Positions 1 to 8,381 are shown, numbered from the stretch's first letter. The stretch is 64,000 nucleotides of DNA from Halobacillus campisalis (GCF_030345335.1 NZ_JAPVRC010000002.1:248001-312000), one strand, 5' to 3'. Program-made: numbers and translations. The notes: a model not told the origin generated them from the letters alone.

Positions 1-92
1 GGGGCGTAACAAAGGTCTCTTGATAAAAAACTTGAGGTGGAACGCAATATCTTCATTTCGCTGGAATCGGGAAGATGCTCATTTTTATGTGA

Positions 93-268
93 GGGTTCGT
101 TTCTCACCTTCATCAAATGGGGTTGTTGGGAAGCTGCGAGACTCCCGTGGGAGAAGGATGTAGGCGAGATCCCACAGGGCTGAAAAGCCCGAGGAAGCTT
201 GCCACTTCCCCCACAGGAAAGCGAGTAGCTTCCCAACAACCCCTAACTCTTAATAGGGCAACGAACCC
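93..268. repeat. Dispersed palindromic repeat, family A copy 1
   Basis: A 125-base element (119-243) with perfect 17-base inverted arms at its ends and further internal pairing is nested inside a wider pair, GGGTTCGT (93-100) and ACGAACCC (261-268). Near-identical copies lie at 14028-14199 and, inverted, at 30150-30322. A 65-codon open frame inside it (117-314) is an artefact of the repeat. There is no transposase, so it is MITE-like or REP-like. Bases 1-92 and 269-550 hold nothing I can identify. Confidence 0.85.
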
Positions 269-550
269 TGAATATCTCGATAGCAATTCTTCAGCTATCC
301 TGCCATATTGTTGAATAACTCACTTATCAATATCAACCACCACCTTTAGCCATTATAAAAGAAAAGTGTGATTTAACGGTCGAATTCACTTGTATGTGAA
401 TCAAATTACACCTGAGAAAACTAAATAGCATCCTCTGAATAATCACGTCTTGTATAGCTTCATAGAAATGAAAAACTACGAAGCGAATAAACTTTTAAAA
501 AACATTTGTGTAAATTTTCAGTTTTTGATAGTATATTGTATAACATAACG

Positions 551-567
551 TGTTAGAAAATATAACA
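551..567. promoter_or_regulatory. TnrA/GlnR binding site upstream of amt
   Basis: TGTTAGAAAATATAACA matches every fixed position of the B. subtilis TnrA/GlnR consensus TGTNANAWWWTNTNACA. It lies 18 bases before the amt start codon, downstream of a plausible TTGATA-type -35 region near 525. A box placed this close to the gene is more like a GlnR repression site than a TnrA activation site at about -50. Nitrogen control of the ammonium transporter is expected from the family. Confidence 0.8.
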
Positions 568-585
568 TAAAGGGGATAGCTTCAA

Positions 586-1848
586 ATGGATGCAACTTTT
601 TTGATGAACAACTTATGGATTGTCGTGTGTACGGTGCTTGTTCTGCTGATGCAGGGTGGATTTATTTTACTTGAGGCCGGATCCACGAGAATGAAGAATG
701 CCGGGCATATTGCCGGAAAAACTGTTTTCACCGTCGGTATTGTTTCTCTCGTATTCTGGGCAGTTGGATATGGATTGATTTATGGTGAAGGAAACGCATT
801 TATCGGCTTTTCTAATTTCTTTTATGGTGATGCAACGACTATGGGAGAGGGACTCGCGGGTTCTGTTGATTTCATGTTCCAGCTTGCGTTTGCAGCAATC
901 GCAATGACGATTGCATTCGGTGGGTTCGCTGAGCGTGCAAAATTGATTGGTTACGTAATTTTTGCTATTTTATTTTCTATTGTCATTTACCCAGTCATTG
1001 CACACTGGATCTGGGGCGGCGGCTGGTTGGGTGAACACGGTAAACAGGACTTTGCCGGTTCCACGGTCGTTCACTTAACCGGAGCGGCAGCGGCTTTAGC
1101 TGCTACAATGATCTTGAAGCCGCGTATCGGGAAGTATAATAAAGACGGATCTTCCAATGAAATAGCTGGTCACAACCAGGTGTTCACGGCATTAGGTGTT
1201 TTACTTCTATGGGTAGGCTGGTTCGGTTTTAACGCAGGGAGTACGTTTGGAGTAGAAGATGCGTTCTTCGGCTACGTTGCATTGAACACTCAATTGGCGG
1301 CTGGTGCTGGTGCTATTGGTGCGATGCTGATGGTTTGGGCAGTTACCGGAAAAGCGGATGTGCCTACGACGTTGAATGGTGCTTTAGCCGGTCTTGTTGC
1401 CATCACTGCCTCTTGTGCTTTTGTTGAGCCATGGGCCGCTGTGATTATTGGTCTTGTAGGTGGAGCTTTCGTATTCTTCAGTATGAGATTCTTTGATAAA
1501 AGAAAAATCGACGATCCCATCTTTGCTCTTTCTGTACACGGAACAGTCGGAATCTGGGGTACGCTGTCCAATGGACTGTTTGCAACGCCTGAACTTGCGA
1601 CAGTAGGTCGTCCAGGATTGTTTTACGGCGGCGGATTTGAACAGCTTGGCGTACAGCTTCTAGGTGTTGTGGCTTGTGGTCTATATGCTTTCATCGTTTC
1701 GTGGATTATTCTGAAGGTAATGGATAAAGCCATGGGAGGTTTACGTGTTACTGAAGAAGAGGAAATCATGGGTCTTGATATCAGTGAACACGGTGGGTAT
1801 GGATACCCTGAAAACTTGACTCGTCCAGAATCCAAATCAGGAGCATAA
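586..1848 (+). CDS. amt: Ammonium transporter, Amt family
   Basis: A 420-residue polytopic membrane protein of the Amt/Mep/Rh family, which moves ammonium or ammonia across the cytoplasmic membrane. The twin pore histidines are present as H163 (VVHLTG) and H318 (SVHGTVGIWG), the spacing seen in E. coli AmtB. About eleven hydrophobic segments are visible. The ATG follows AAAGGGGA at good spacing. Unlike the usual amt-glnK pair, no PII gene follows. Instead a GlnD-like nucleotidyltransferase gene starts 24 bases downstream. A TnrA/GlnR box sits just upstream, so expression in nitrogen limitation is likely. Confidence 0.95.
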   Translation: MDATFLMNNLWIVVCTVLVLLMQGGFILLEAGSTRMKNAGHIAGKTVFTVGIVSLVFWAVGYGLIYGEGNAFIGFSNFFYGDATTMGEGLAGSVDFMFQLAFAAIAMTIAFGGFAERAKLIGYVIFAILFSIVIYPVIAHWIWGGGWLGEHGKQDFAGSTVVHLTGAAAALAATMILKPRIGKYNKDGSSNEIAGHNQVFTALGVLLLWVGWFGFNAGSTFGVEDAFFGYVALNTQLAAGAGAIGAMLMVWAVTGKADVPTTLNGALAGLVAITASCAFVEPWAAVIIGLVGGAFVFFSMRFFDKRKIDDPIFALSVHGTVGIWGTLSNGLFATPELATVGRPGLFYGGGFEQLGVQLLGVVACGLYAFIVSWIILKVMDKAMGGLRVTEEEEIMGLDISEHGGYGYPENLTRPESKSGA

Positions 1849-1872
1849 TCACGAATAAAGGAATGGATTCTT

Positions 1873-2841
1873 ATGTTCAATACGTATGAGGGATTGAAAC
1901 AATGGCGGAAAGATACCATCAGGTCTGTTGCGGATGACCATTTTCAATTAAATGCCTTCCACGATCAATTGATGTATCAGACGGTAACGATCGCAATGGA
2001 TAAAATCGAAAGAGAGCAGGGGAATCCACCTGCTCCTTTTGCGTTTTTTGTAATGGGGAGCGCCGGCCGGTTTGAGCAGTCGGTTTGGAGTGATCAGGAT
2101 CATGGAATTGTATTTGATGGTAACGAAAACGTACAGCATTATTTTTTGAATCTGGGTGAGGAGGTCAGCCGGGGCTTGGCGGTTGTCGGCTATGAATGGT
2201 GTGAAGGCCAGGTGATGGCTTCGAATCCGATGTGGTGCCGATCGACCGTTTCTTTTCAAGCTCAAAATTCTGATTGGCTGGATGAAGCCAGCTGGCAGTC
2301 GCTCCGTAACTTTTCGATTCTTTTTGATTCCCGTGTATTGTATGGCAAGGAAGAGTTATTAGAAAGGGTGAAGCACGAAGCTTTTTCCCGATTAGAGAAA
2401 CATCCTTCTTTGTATGCACGACTAGTGGACAATTTTGAGTTCATAAAAAAAGGGGTCGGCGTATTTGGCCAGCTGCTGCCTGATCAGCGGCAAGGAATGA
2501 AGGGTGATATCCATTTGAAAGAAACGGCTTACTTTCCGTATGTGAATGCTTTACGTATTCTAGCTTTACGAAGTGGAACGACTGCGGCCCCGACAATTTC
2601 AAGGTTCGAAGCCCTGAAGGATACGTATCCATTCATCGTAGAATATGAAAAAGACTTCAGGCACCTTCTCGACTTCCGACTTCGCTTTAGACAGGGAGCG
2701 GAGAATTATGAAAAAGTTCATCTGCTTCCGATCGATCATTTATCTAAAGAGGAAAAGCTGGAGCTGAAATATTTGATTAAACGTGGGAAACAGCTTTTTG
2801 CTAAATCCAAATCCATCGTTAGAAAAGAGCTGAAACTATGA
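1873..2841 (+). CDS. DUF294-type putative nucleotidyltransferase (GlnD-like)
   Basis: A 322-residue cytoplasmic protein. Residues 62-76 carry the polymerase-beta-fold nucleotidyltransferase signature: GSAGRFEQS followed by DQD, giving G62, S63, D74 and D76. This matches the DUF294 family related to the uridylyltransferase domain of GlnD. There are no CBS or cyclic-nucleotide domains, which are common in longer relatives. It is 24 bases after amt and overlaps the next gene by four bases (ATGA), so the three genes are probably co-transcribed. A role in modifying a signalling partner of Amt is an inference. The family pairing with a DnaQ-like exonuclease is known, usually beside acetate permeases. 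Confidence 0.82.
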   Translation: MFNTYEGLKQWRKDTIRSVADDHFQLNAFHDQLMYQTVTIAMDKIEREQGNPPAPFAFFVMGSAGRFEQSVWSDQDHGIVFDGNENVQHYFLNLGEEVSRGLAVVGYEWCEGQVMASNPMWCRSTVSFQAQNSDWLDEASWQSLRNFSILFDSRVLYGKEELLERVKHEAFSRLEKHPSLYARLVDNFEFIKKGVGVFGQLLPDQRQGMKGDIHLKETAYFPYVNALRILALRSGTTAAPTISRFEALKDTYPFIVEYEKDFRHLLDFRLRFRQGAENYEKVHLLPIDHLSKEEKLELKYLIKRGKQLFAKSKSIVRKELKL

Positions 2842-3560
2842 ATCCATTCTCTCAATTTGTGAAGGGTTTGTCAGACCGGCTCGGAAATGGATTTTCTTCT
2901 TTAAACCAGAATGATCCTGCCAAAGTAGCTTACGTTAGGAATTTGGAACGACAAATGAAAAATAAAGATGTTCTGGACATCCCTTTTGATGACTTGAACG
3001 TCGTCGTCTTTGATTTAGAAACCACGGGCTTTTATCCTTATAAAGGCGATCACATCCTATCTATAGGGGCGGTGAAGGTCGAAGGGACGCACGTCAAAGA
3101 AGAAGAGACGTTCTATTCTCTCGTATATCATGATACGGGGCCCTCGAAAGAGATTGAGGAGTTGACCGGTATTACAAAGGAAATGCTCCAGTCAGCTGCA
3201 TCTCTTCGGGATGTTCTAAAAGATTTTTACTCGTTTGTCAAAGGTGATGTATTAGTGGCCCACCATGCCAATCATGAAAAACAATTCATGAGTCACGCAA
3301 CGTGGCTGGCTTTGAGAAAAAACTTCCAGCACCGTATCGTGGATACCTCCTTTTTAACGAAAATTGTCCATCAGGATCAAAGTATGATAAGCCTGGACGA
3401 CTGCTGTGAGTATTATGGAATCGGTATCGAACAACGGCACCACGCCTTGTACGATGCTAAAGCCACGGCCAGGTTGTGGGTGGAAAGTATCCGGGATATC
3501 CAGCAAAAAGAATTCACAAAATTGCAGGATGTCTATACCTATCTTGCTACTTCCAAATAG
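2838..3560 (+). CDS. DnaQ-like 3'-5' exonuclease, DEDDh type
   Basis: A 240-residue protein with an exonuclease domain from about residue 54. D59 and E61 lie in FDLETTG (Exo I). An Exo II region follows around VAHHANHEKQF. The Exo III motif HHALYDAKATARLW supplies the histidine and aspartate. It resembles the DNA polymerase III epsilon subunit but is a stand-alone protein. The start overlaps the preceding stop in an ATGA, implying translational coupling with the nucleotidyltransferase. A strong hairpin follows the stop, closing the amt operon. Its substrate is unknown. Confidence 0.85.
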   Translation: MNPFSQFVKGLSDRLGNGFSSLNQNDPAKVAYVRNLERQMKNKDVLDIPFDDLNVVVFDLETTGFYPYKGDHILSIGAVKVEGTHVKEEETFYSLVYHDTGPSKEIEELTGITKEMLQSAASLRDVLKDFYSFVKGDVLVAHHANHEKQFMSHATWLALRKNFQHRIVDTSFLTKIVHQDQSMISLDDCCEYYGIGIEQRHHALYDAKATARLWVESIRDIQQKEFTKLQDVYTYLATSK

Positions 3561-3567
3561 AACATAG

Positions 3568-3605
3568 AAACAGGAGCTGTTCACCAATGAGAACAGCTCC
3601 TGTTT
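3568..3605 (+). terminator. Intrinsic terminator of the amt operon
   Basis: A perfect 15-base stem (AAACAGGAGCTGTTC with its complement) and an 8-base loop lie 8 bases after the exonuclease stop. The U-tract is weak, but the stem is strong and well placed. Confidence 0.8.
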
Positions 3606-3700
3606 GTGTTGACTTTGTTAATTATCAGTGTTGAGTTTCATTTTAACTTTCTTATCTGGAAGATTGGTTTCGTTATTTATGTTTAAAGAAATGGAATCTA

Positions 3701-3803
3701 GGAAATGGCTCGCTTTCCGCAGGGATGACGGCCAGCCTCCTCGAGCTAACGCTCTCCAGGGTCTAGCCAGTCCATCCATTCCCGCAGGAGTCTCTCCATT
3801 TCC
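3701..3803. repeat. Dispersed palindromic repeat, family B copy (diverged)
   Basis: The element is bounded by GGAAATGG and CCATTTCC. Its interior (CTCGCTTTCCG, then CCTCCTCGAGCTAACGCTCT) is shared with the elements at 13334 and 30740. An open frame at 3628-3846 is a by-product of the repeat. Confidence 0.75.
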
Positions 3804-3967
3804 AAGATCCCATTGCCATCATGGGAGGAACGGAACCGTTATTTGATGATCATGAATTAATAGAAAAGGCTCTATGAAGGCATTAGAGTTTTTCTATTAA
3901 TTCAGTAACTTTTGCGTGACTCCCCTATATGGACAGGGGACATGTCTCTCTCTGAACAATTATAAAT

Positions 3968-4022
3968 GGGCAAGACTCCTGTGGGAAGCCCACCGCACTC
4001 CCGCGGAAAGCGAGTCCATTCC
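3968..4022. repeat. Truncated palindromic repeat remnant
   Basis: This fragment contains GACTCCTGTGGGA and CGCGGAAAGCGAGT, the arm sequences of the family A and B elements, but lacks the full palindrome. The rest of 3804-4184 holds no gene I can support. Confidence 0.55.
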
Positions 4023-4184
4023 TAAATTCTACTCATCATAAAGATGTCTTAATGCTGAGTCTTAAGCCATCCGCATTAATAATTTTCGTATACCTCGCAT
4101 ATGAAAAAATAATATCGCCGTGTGACCTCATTTAGTTATTAGTGGACAAAACATACAACTAAGCAGGAAAATATAAGGAGGAGA

Positions 4185-4214
4185 ATGGAAGAGAGGATAG
4201 GTGTAAATGTATGA
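4185..4214 (+). CDS. Possible nine-codon leader peptide
   Basis: ATG at 4185 follows AAGGAGGAGA, the best ribosome site in the region, and opens a frame encoding MEERIGVNV. Its stop (4212-4214) overlaps the next ATG as ATGA. The downstream gene has no good ribosome site of its own, so it may be translated by coupling. The main frame extends upstream to 4163 without any start codon, which excludes a simple N-terminal extension. Confidence 0.4.
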   Translation: MEERIGVNV

Positions 4215-4756
4215 GCAATGAGGAGAAAGAATTTGTAGAAATCACTAAAATCGAAGAAGTCGGCGAAGGAATGAGAGTATGTGTAGATTTCATAGATAAC
4301 CTGAGCCCTTCAGACGGCTTATATGTAGGCAACACAGGTCACGGCTACATTAAAGTACTGGCCGAAAACCGCGAATCGGATGGATATCCCCCTCGTCCGT
4401 TTCGGATCAATTGTGGAGCATTCCACCAATACTTATACCAAAAAACAAAAACGTACTATCTTCATGAACTTACCCCGGGAGAGAAACTGACACTTACCGA
4501 TGAGAAAATAGAAAGAGATATTTCTATCGGGCGAGTAAAAACGGAAAAGCGTCCATTTGTTAGGGTGGAAGGTGAAATTGGGGGGAGGACTATTTCAGCC
4601 ACGTTACAGCAATCCACCAGTGTGTATCTTGTGGAGGAAAGTGAAGGCGAAATCCCTTTGCTTCAGCTAAAAACCGGCCACAAAGTACTCGGCCTAATGG
4701 ACAAGCCAGGACGGCATTTAGGGGAACAAATTGATGAGGTTATTGAGGAAAAATAA
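4211..4756 (+). CDS. Solo C-terminal domain of 3-dehydroquinate synthase II family
   Basis: A 181-residue protein that I recognise as similar to the C-terminal half of archaeal-type 3-dehydroquinate synthase II (AroB', about 360 residues). Matching landmarks are PPRPFRINCGAFHQYL, the GRVKTEKRPFVRVEGE stretch, the LQQSTSVYLV segment, LLQLKTGHKVLGL and the terminal PGRHLGEQIDEVIEEK. The N-terminal half of the enzyme is absent, and no upstream frame supplies it. Without that half, normal catalysis is doubtful, so a binding or regulatory role, or a different reaction, is possible. It stands alone between terminators, probably coupled to a short leader frame. Confidence 0.72.
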   Translation: MSNEEKEFVEITKIEEVGEGMRVCVDFIDNLSPSDGLYVGNTGHGYIKVLAENRESDGYPPRPFRINCGAFHQYLYQKTKTYYLHELTPGEKLTLTDEKIERDISIGRVKTEKRPFVRVEGEIGGRTISATLQQSTSVYLVEESEGEIPLLQLKTGHKVLGLMDKPGRHLGEQIDEVIEEK

Positions 4757-4759
4757 ATG

Positions 4760-4797
4760 AAACGAACTCCCGGCTTTTTCTGTGCGGGAGTTCGTTT
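4760..4797. terminator. Bidirectional intrinsic terminator
   Basis: AAACGAACTCCCG and its exact complement form a 13-base stem directly after the 4211 gene and before the 3' end of the convergent 4805 gene. It could serve both strands. Confidence 0.8.
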
Positions 4798-4804
4798 ATA
4801 TAAT

Positions 4805-5239
4805 TTACAGCCCTTTAATGAGCATTCCGTCTTGTTCTCGTACTTTATCATAGGATTCAATTAAATGTTCAGGGACCAAAGTGCGTCCGTAATCCCATGC
4901 ATTTCTTTCAATCTCAGATTTGAGCGCTTCAATTTCTTCATCTTCTCCGTATTTCAGTGTCCTTAGATCATGCTTGTGTTTCTTGAACGTCAAATAATAC
5001 CCGATCTCATGGTAGACGATAATTCGAGCGAAATTTTCCTCTGATTCTTTCATTTTTACTTTACTCATATACCCATTGATTTCTAAATAATTGAAATTCA
5101 ACGTATTGGTGGACACATTGTAGCTCATCGGCGCCCGTAAATTATTATTGATTTCAATATTTATATCGAGGCTATGCTCGCTTAAGGTATCTCTAATGAT
5201 TTTTTCTACATCCCAAACGTACAGCATTTCTATAACCAC
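4805..5239 (-). CDS. Protein with degenerate zinc-peptidase (HEXXH-like) motif
   Basis: A 144-residue protein read from GTG at 5239, or more plausibly from ATG at 5227, which is better spaced from GAAAGGA. The segment VYHEIGYYLTF aligns with the HEXXH helix of ImmA/IrrE-like or gluzincin-like peptidases, but the second histidine is tyrosine, so zinc binding would be damaged. The rest is acidic and helical. There is no signal peptide or membrane segment. I do not recognise a named family. It may be an inactive relative or use another ligand. It converges on the 4211 gene. Confidence 0.6.
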   Translation of the reverse strand: MVIEMLYVWDVEKIIRDTLSEHSLDINIEINNNLRAPMSYNVSTNTLNFNYLEINGYMSKVKMKESEENFARIIVYHEIGYYLTFKKHKHDLRTLKYGEDEEIEALKSEIERNAWDYGRTLVPEHLIESYDKVREQDGMLIKGL

Positions 5240-5404
5240 TATCCTTTCTAATCCTTCTACCCTTCAGTATAGTTTAATTTTATTCTCATTCAATCAATAT
5301 CTAGAAAATTAGCTGTTCTATTGCTATTCACCTTCCTTATCTTAAAGCCGATAATAGGGTGGAGGCTAACGAAAAAGCTCATAAATTAATATGGAGGTGG
5401 AGGC

Positions 5405-6295
5405 ATGCCGTCGATTGCACAAGCGTTGAAAAATTTCATCGTGGTTACAGGGATTGTCATACTCGCCGGGACATCTATATCAGTTCCTACCGTTCCTGTT
5501 GAAGCAAAAAGTTTTAAACATGAACTCAATCAAGCAGAACAGGAAGAGTTAAAGTATCCAGAAGAAATAACCAGTAAGGTCATGAAAACGCTGAAAAAAG
5601 AAACGAAAGGACCTCTTTACTACGAAGAGGCTCTCGAGATTATTGAGAGACTGAAAAAAGTCGAGGTGATGGACAGTTACCTTGATGCTTATGGTAAAAA
5701 AATAGAGTCAGAGGAAATCCGGCGAATCGTGGAACAAATCTATGAGATTGATTTGAATCGGGTATCCGAGCTGGGGGCAGGTAAAGACGAAATTTATCCG
5801 GAAGAAATCATTGAAGGTGTGAAATCGGCCTCTCCTGATGCGGCTATATCATCATTATCAAAAGTAGAAGTGATGGATTTTTATTTGAAGTCTTATGGGA
5901 AGAAAATTGATGGGCAGGAAATTCGAAGGATTATCAATCAAATTTTCGGTATCAATTTAGATGGAATTTCATCGCTTGAAGGGTCGCGGGTGTCGCTTTA
6001 TTCCAAAGACCAGTGGATTTCCCGATACGATGGCGATTTATTCGTCGTACATACTGGGTTAACGGATGTTGATGTATGGATTTACCCTACAGCTTATTTC
6101 ACCCAACAATCCGGCCTGAGTGAACTGCCGGCAGACCTTCGCGATGAATTAATTCAGCTTGGCTTTGAATATAACGAACAGGTAGAAGCTTATTATTATG
6201 AAAATCCTGAAGGTGAATCTGTGTCTGATGAATTTAAGGGACGGACGTTAGGGACTGTTATCCAGTTCATCCAGATGAATTACAGTGATTTGTAG
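5405..6295 (+). CDS. Secreted protein with internal duplication, function unknown
   Basis: A 296-residue protein with a signal peptide: hydrophobic residues 11-30, then VEA at 32-34, where cleavage is likely. The mature part repeats a module. YPEEI occurs at 51 and 131. KVEVMD followed by a YGKKI-x3-EIRRI stretch occurs at 85-108 and 153-175. Each is followed by an Asn-Leu or Asp-Leu segment. After about residue 195 comes a different domain ending in MNYSDL. It is rich in Glu and Asp, as expected for a protein exported into brine. The start follows GGAGGTGGAGG. I do not recognise a family. The gene stands alone. Confidence 0.75.
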   Translation: MPSIAQALKNFIVVTGIVILAGTSISVPTVPVEAKSFKHELNQAEQEELKYPEEITSKVMKTLKKETKGPLYYEEALEIIERLKKVEVMDSYLDAYGKKIESEEIRRIVEQIYEIDLNRVSELGAGKDEIYPEEIIEGVKSASPDAAISSLSKVEVMDFYLKSYGKKIDGQEIRRIINQIFGINLDGISSLEGSRVSLYSKDQWISRYDGDLFVVHTGLTDVDVWIYPTAYFTQQSGLSELPADLRDELIQLGFEYNEQVEAYYYENPEGESVSDEFKGRTLGTVIQFIQMNYSDL

Positions 6296-6333
6296 AGATT
6301 ATTTAAAGGATGATGTTTATTGAATGAATAAAC

Positions 6334-6374
6334 AACTCCCCTTCATCAGCGGTGTTCTCCTGGCGAGGGGAGTT
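6334..6374 (+). terminator. Probable terminator after the secreted-protein gene
   Basis: AACTCCCCT pairs with AGGGGAGTT across a long loop, with additional weak pairing outside. There is no strong U-run. Confidence 0.5.
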
Positions 6375-6513
6375 CATTTATAGTTCTGCTAATACTTCAT
6401 TTAATTCTCTGCTCGAACTTCTGATTGTTCAATTAAAGTTATTTTTTCCATTAAATAATGCAAGCATGGTTCATATTTATACTGGAGCTTGGCTTGCCCG
6501 GTTGGCCTCACAG

Positions 6514-6552
6514 GATCAGTCCCTCTTACCATAAAAAGGGCTGGTCTTTTTG
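6514..6552 (+). terminator. Possible second terminator or orphan hairpin
   Basis: GATCAGTCCCT pairs imperfectly with AGGGCTGGTC and is followed by TTTTTGTGTG. No gene I can support lies between 6296 and 6655. A 60-codon frame there has no credible start. Confidence 0.35.
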
Positions 6553-6655
6553 TGTGTGAACTTCTATGATGCAGAATGGGTAAGGTTGTAACATTAGACT
6601 ACGTACCGAGCGAGTCATATAATAGAAACATTCACTAGAGTCAGGAGTTATATTA

Positions 6656-8065
6656 ATGGAGAAAGTTACTTTGTATGTATACGCAGCTATCATAAATCTT
6701 TATATTGTTCTATTTTATTTCACCCGGACAGTGCAGCACGATAATCTGCTGACGATTTTATCTGTGCTCGGTGTCTTTTCCCTTTTGTTTTCTCTTCTTT
6801 ATTTATCAGGGCGCAAACGAGTTCTTCCGGTAGCTTTGATTATATTTGCATTTCTCATTTTAATATTGTCCGACACGTCATTGGCAGAGGGTATGCTTCA
6901 AGGGTTTCGCCAGATGACAAGCTTGATTGCGATATTATTGATTGTGCCTATTATCAGTTGGATTTTAGATGAGGAACCTTATATTGAAAAAATCATGGCA
7001 TTGGCGGGGAATTTTTTAAATACGAGTCGCAAATTTTATTTCGGCATCATGCTGATTACCCAAATTCTCTCGTTCTTTTTATTGTTCGGGTCAATTCAGA
7101 CAGTGTACCAATTGATCCAGCAGTTGTTAGGTGACCGGAAAGGGGAAGGATGGGAGAATTTCAAGGGCACCGCATTATTGCGTGCTTTTTCGTTGTGTAC
7201 GCTGTGGGTCATCAGTATTCCGAGTTTTGTGTTCATCGTGAACTTTCTGGATGCTTCTCTATGGATTTCCATGCTGCAGGGGGCTTTCATTTCATTTTGC
7301 GCTATCCTATTAGCTGTTATTTTTTCTTATTATGAAGAAAAGCACTATAACATCGATATCAATTCTGCTCTTAGAGAAGAAATTGAAAAAGCGATCGGTT
7401 CCCAGGAAAGAGGGAAGGTCAGCCGTGAAGTGCTCGAATTTGCCAGCTTATTCGTGTTGATTTTCGGAACGATTTTTTTCCTTCACGGCGTGTTCGGGCT
7501 GGAAATCCTGATTATCATTCCTCCTGTAATTTTGAGCTATACGCTGATTTATTTCTTTAAGAAACGAAGGTTCAATAGTTTAAATAAAAATATCAAACAT
7601 TATTTTACAGGCTACCTGAAGTCTAAATCCCAGCAGTTTAGTATTCTTTTATCCGTTGGACTTGTGATTGCCTCTTTGAACCTTTCAGGCTGGGGCAAAA
7701 CGATAATTGATGGGATATTGACAGTCGAAGGTACTATACCTTTTCTGAACATTTTAAGCATCTTACCTTTTGTCCCGATGATTCTGAGCTTCTTTGGAAT
7801 CGGTCCCTTACCTGTATTAGTTCTTGTGGGAGGGGTGCTGCAAAATGTATCACTGCCATATCCGCCGGAACTGCTGGTGCTTTCGATCACATCAGGGAGC
7901 GTCATTTCCGCATTGCTGTCCCCGTTTATTCTGCCGGCGATTGTGTTGAGCAGTGAAAACGGATTGAGCATTTTTAAGAATGGCTTCCAATTCAATATTC
8001 TGTATGCAGTTGTTTTTTATGCCTTTGTTCAGGCGTATTTACAGATTGTTACTATTTTAATATAA
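6656..8065 (+). CDS. Polytopic membrane protein, permease-like, function unknown
   Basis: A 469-residue protein with about 11-12 hydrophobic segments, alternating with short charged loops and a cytoplasmic stretch around 235-255. The C-terminal third has re-entrant-like Gly/Pro/Ser-rich motifs (FFGIGPLP, SGSVISALLSPF) of the kind seen in ion-transporter (IT) superfamily carriers. It aligns loosely with the 501-residue protein at 15072: both have an ALLR/TLRG segment before a tryptophan-rich helix, and similar last helices. I therefore call them distant paralogs. The substrate is unknown. ATG follows CAGGAG at suitable spacing, and it appears monocistronic. Confidence 0.7.
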   Translation: MEKVTLYVYAAIINLYIVLFYFTRTVQHDNLLTILSVLGVFSLLFSLLYLSGRKRVLPVALIIFAFLILILSDTSLAEGMLQGFRQMTSLIAILLIVPIISWILDEEPYIEKIMALAGNFLNTSRKFYFGIMLITQILSFFLLFGSIQTVYQLIQQLLGDRKGEGWENFKGTALLRAFSLCTLWVISIPSFVFIVNFLDASLWISMLQGAFISFCAILLAVIFSYYEEKHYNIDINSALREEIEKAIGSQERGKVSREVLEFASLFVLIFGTIFFLHGVFGLEILIIIPPVILSYTLIYFFKKRRFNSLNKNIKHYFTGYLKSKSQQFSILLSVGLVIASLNLSGWGKTIIDGILTVEGTIPFLNILSILPFVPMILSFFGIGPLPVLVLVGGVLQNVSLPYPPELLVLSITSGSVISALLSPFILPAIVLSSENGLSIFKNGFQFNILYAVVFYAFVQAYLQIVTILI

Positions 8066-8169
8066 AAGTAGTTGTTGAGTATTTAATAACAAAGTAATGA
8101 ATTAATAAAGCAGTTACTTGGAAGATATGATTAAGAGAAATTTGGTAAGTGGATCGGGGCGGCGGTGAA

Positions 8170-8215
8170 TAGCTCGCTTTCCGTGGGAGCTCAGGAACGG
8201 AAACCATCTCGAAGA
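8170..8215. repeat. Short remnant of the palindromic repeat family
   Basis: AGCTCGCTTTCCGTGGGAGC is shared with family B arms. The partner arm is missing. The rest of 8066-8381 shows no gene. Confidence 0.5.
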
Positions 8216-8381
8216 TGAGTTTTCAGTATTTCAATATAAGCTAGCTTATTTGAATATCAAAAAAGTAATTCAGAAGAAGATAAAGCGAATATTTTTATAA
8301 TTTTATCATTAAAAGTTCGTGTTTTATATTGAAGCTCATGAATAAGTCTGCTATAGTAGCACAGTAATTATTATAAATAGT

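Noticed and set aside
117-314. 65-codon open frame on the + strand
   Set aside because: It lies wholly in the family A palindromic repeat and has no ribosome site.
3628-3846. 72-codon open frame
   Set aside because: It is made of family B repeat sequence and the product has no protein-like pattern.
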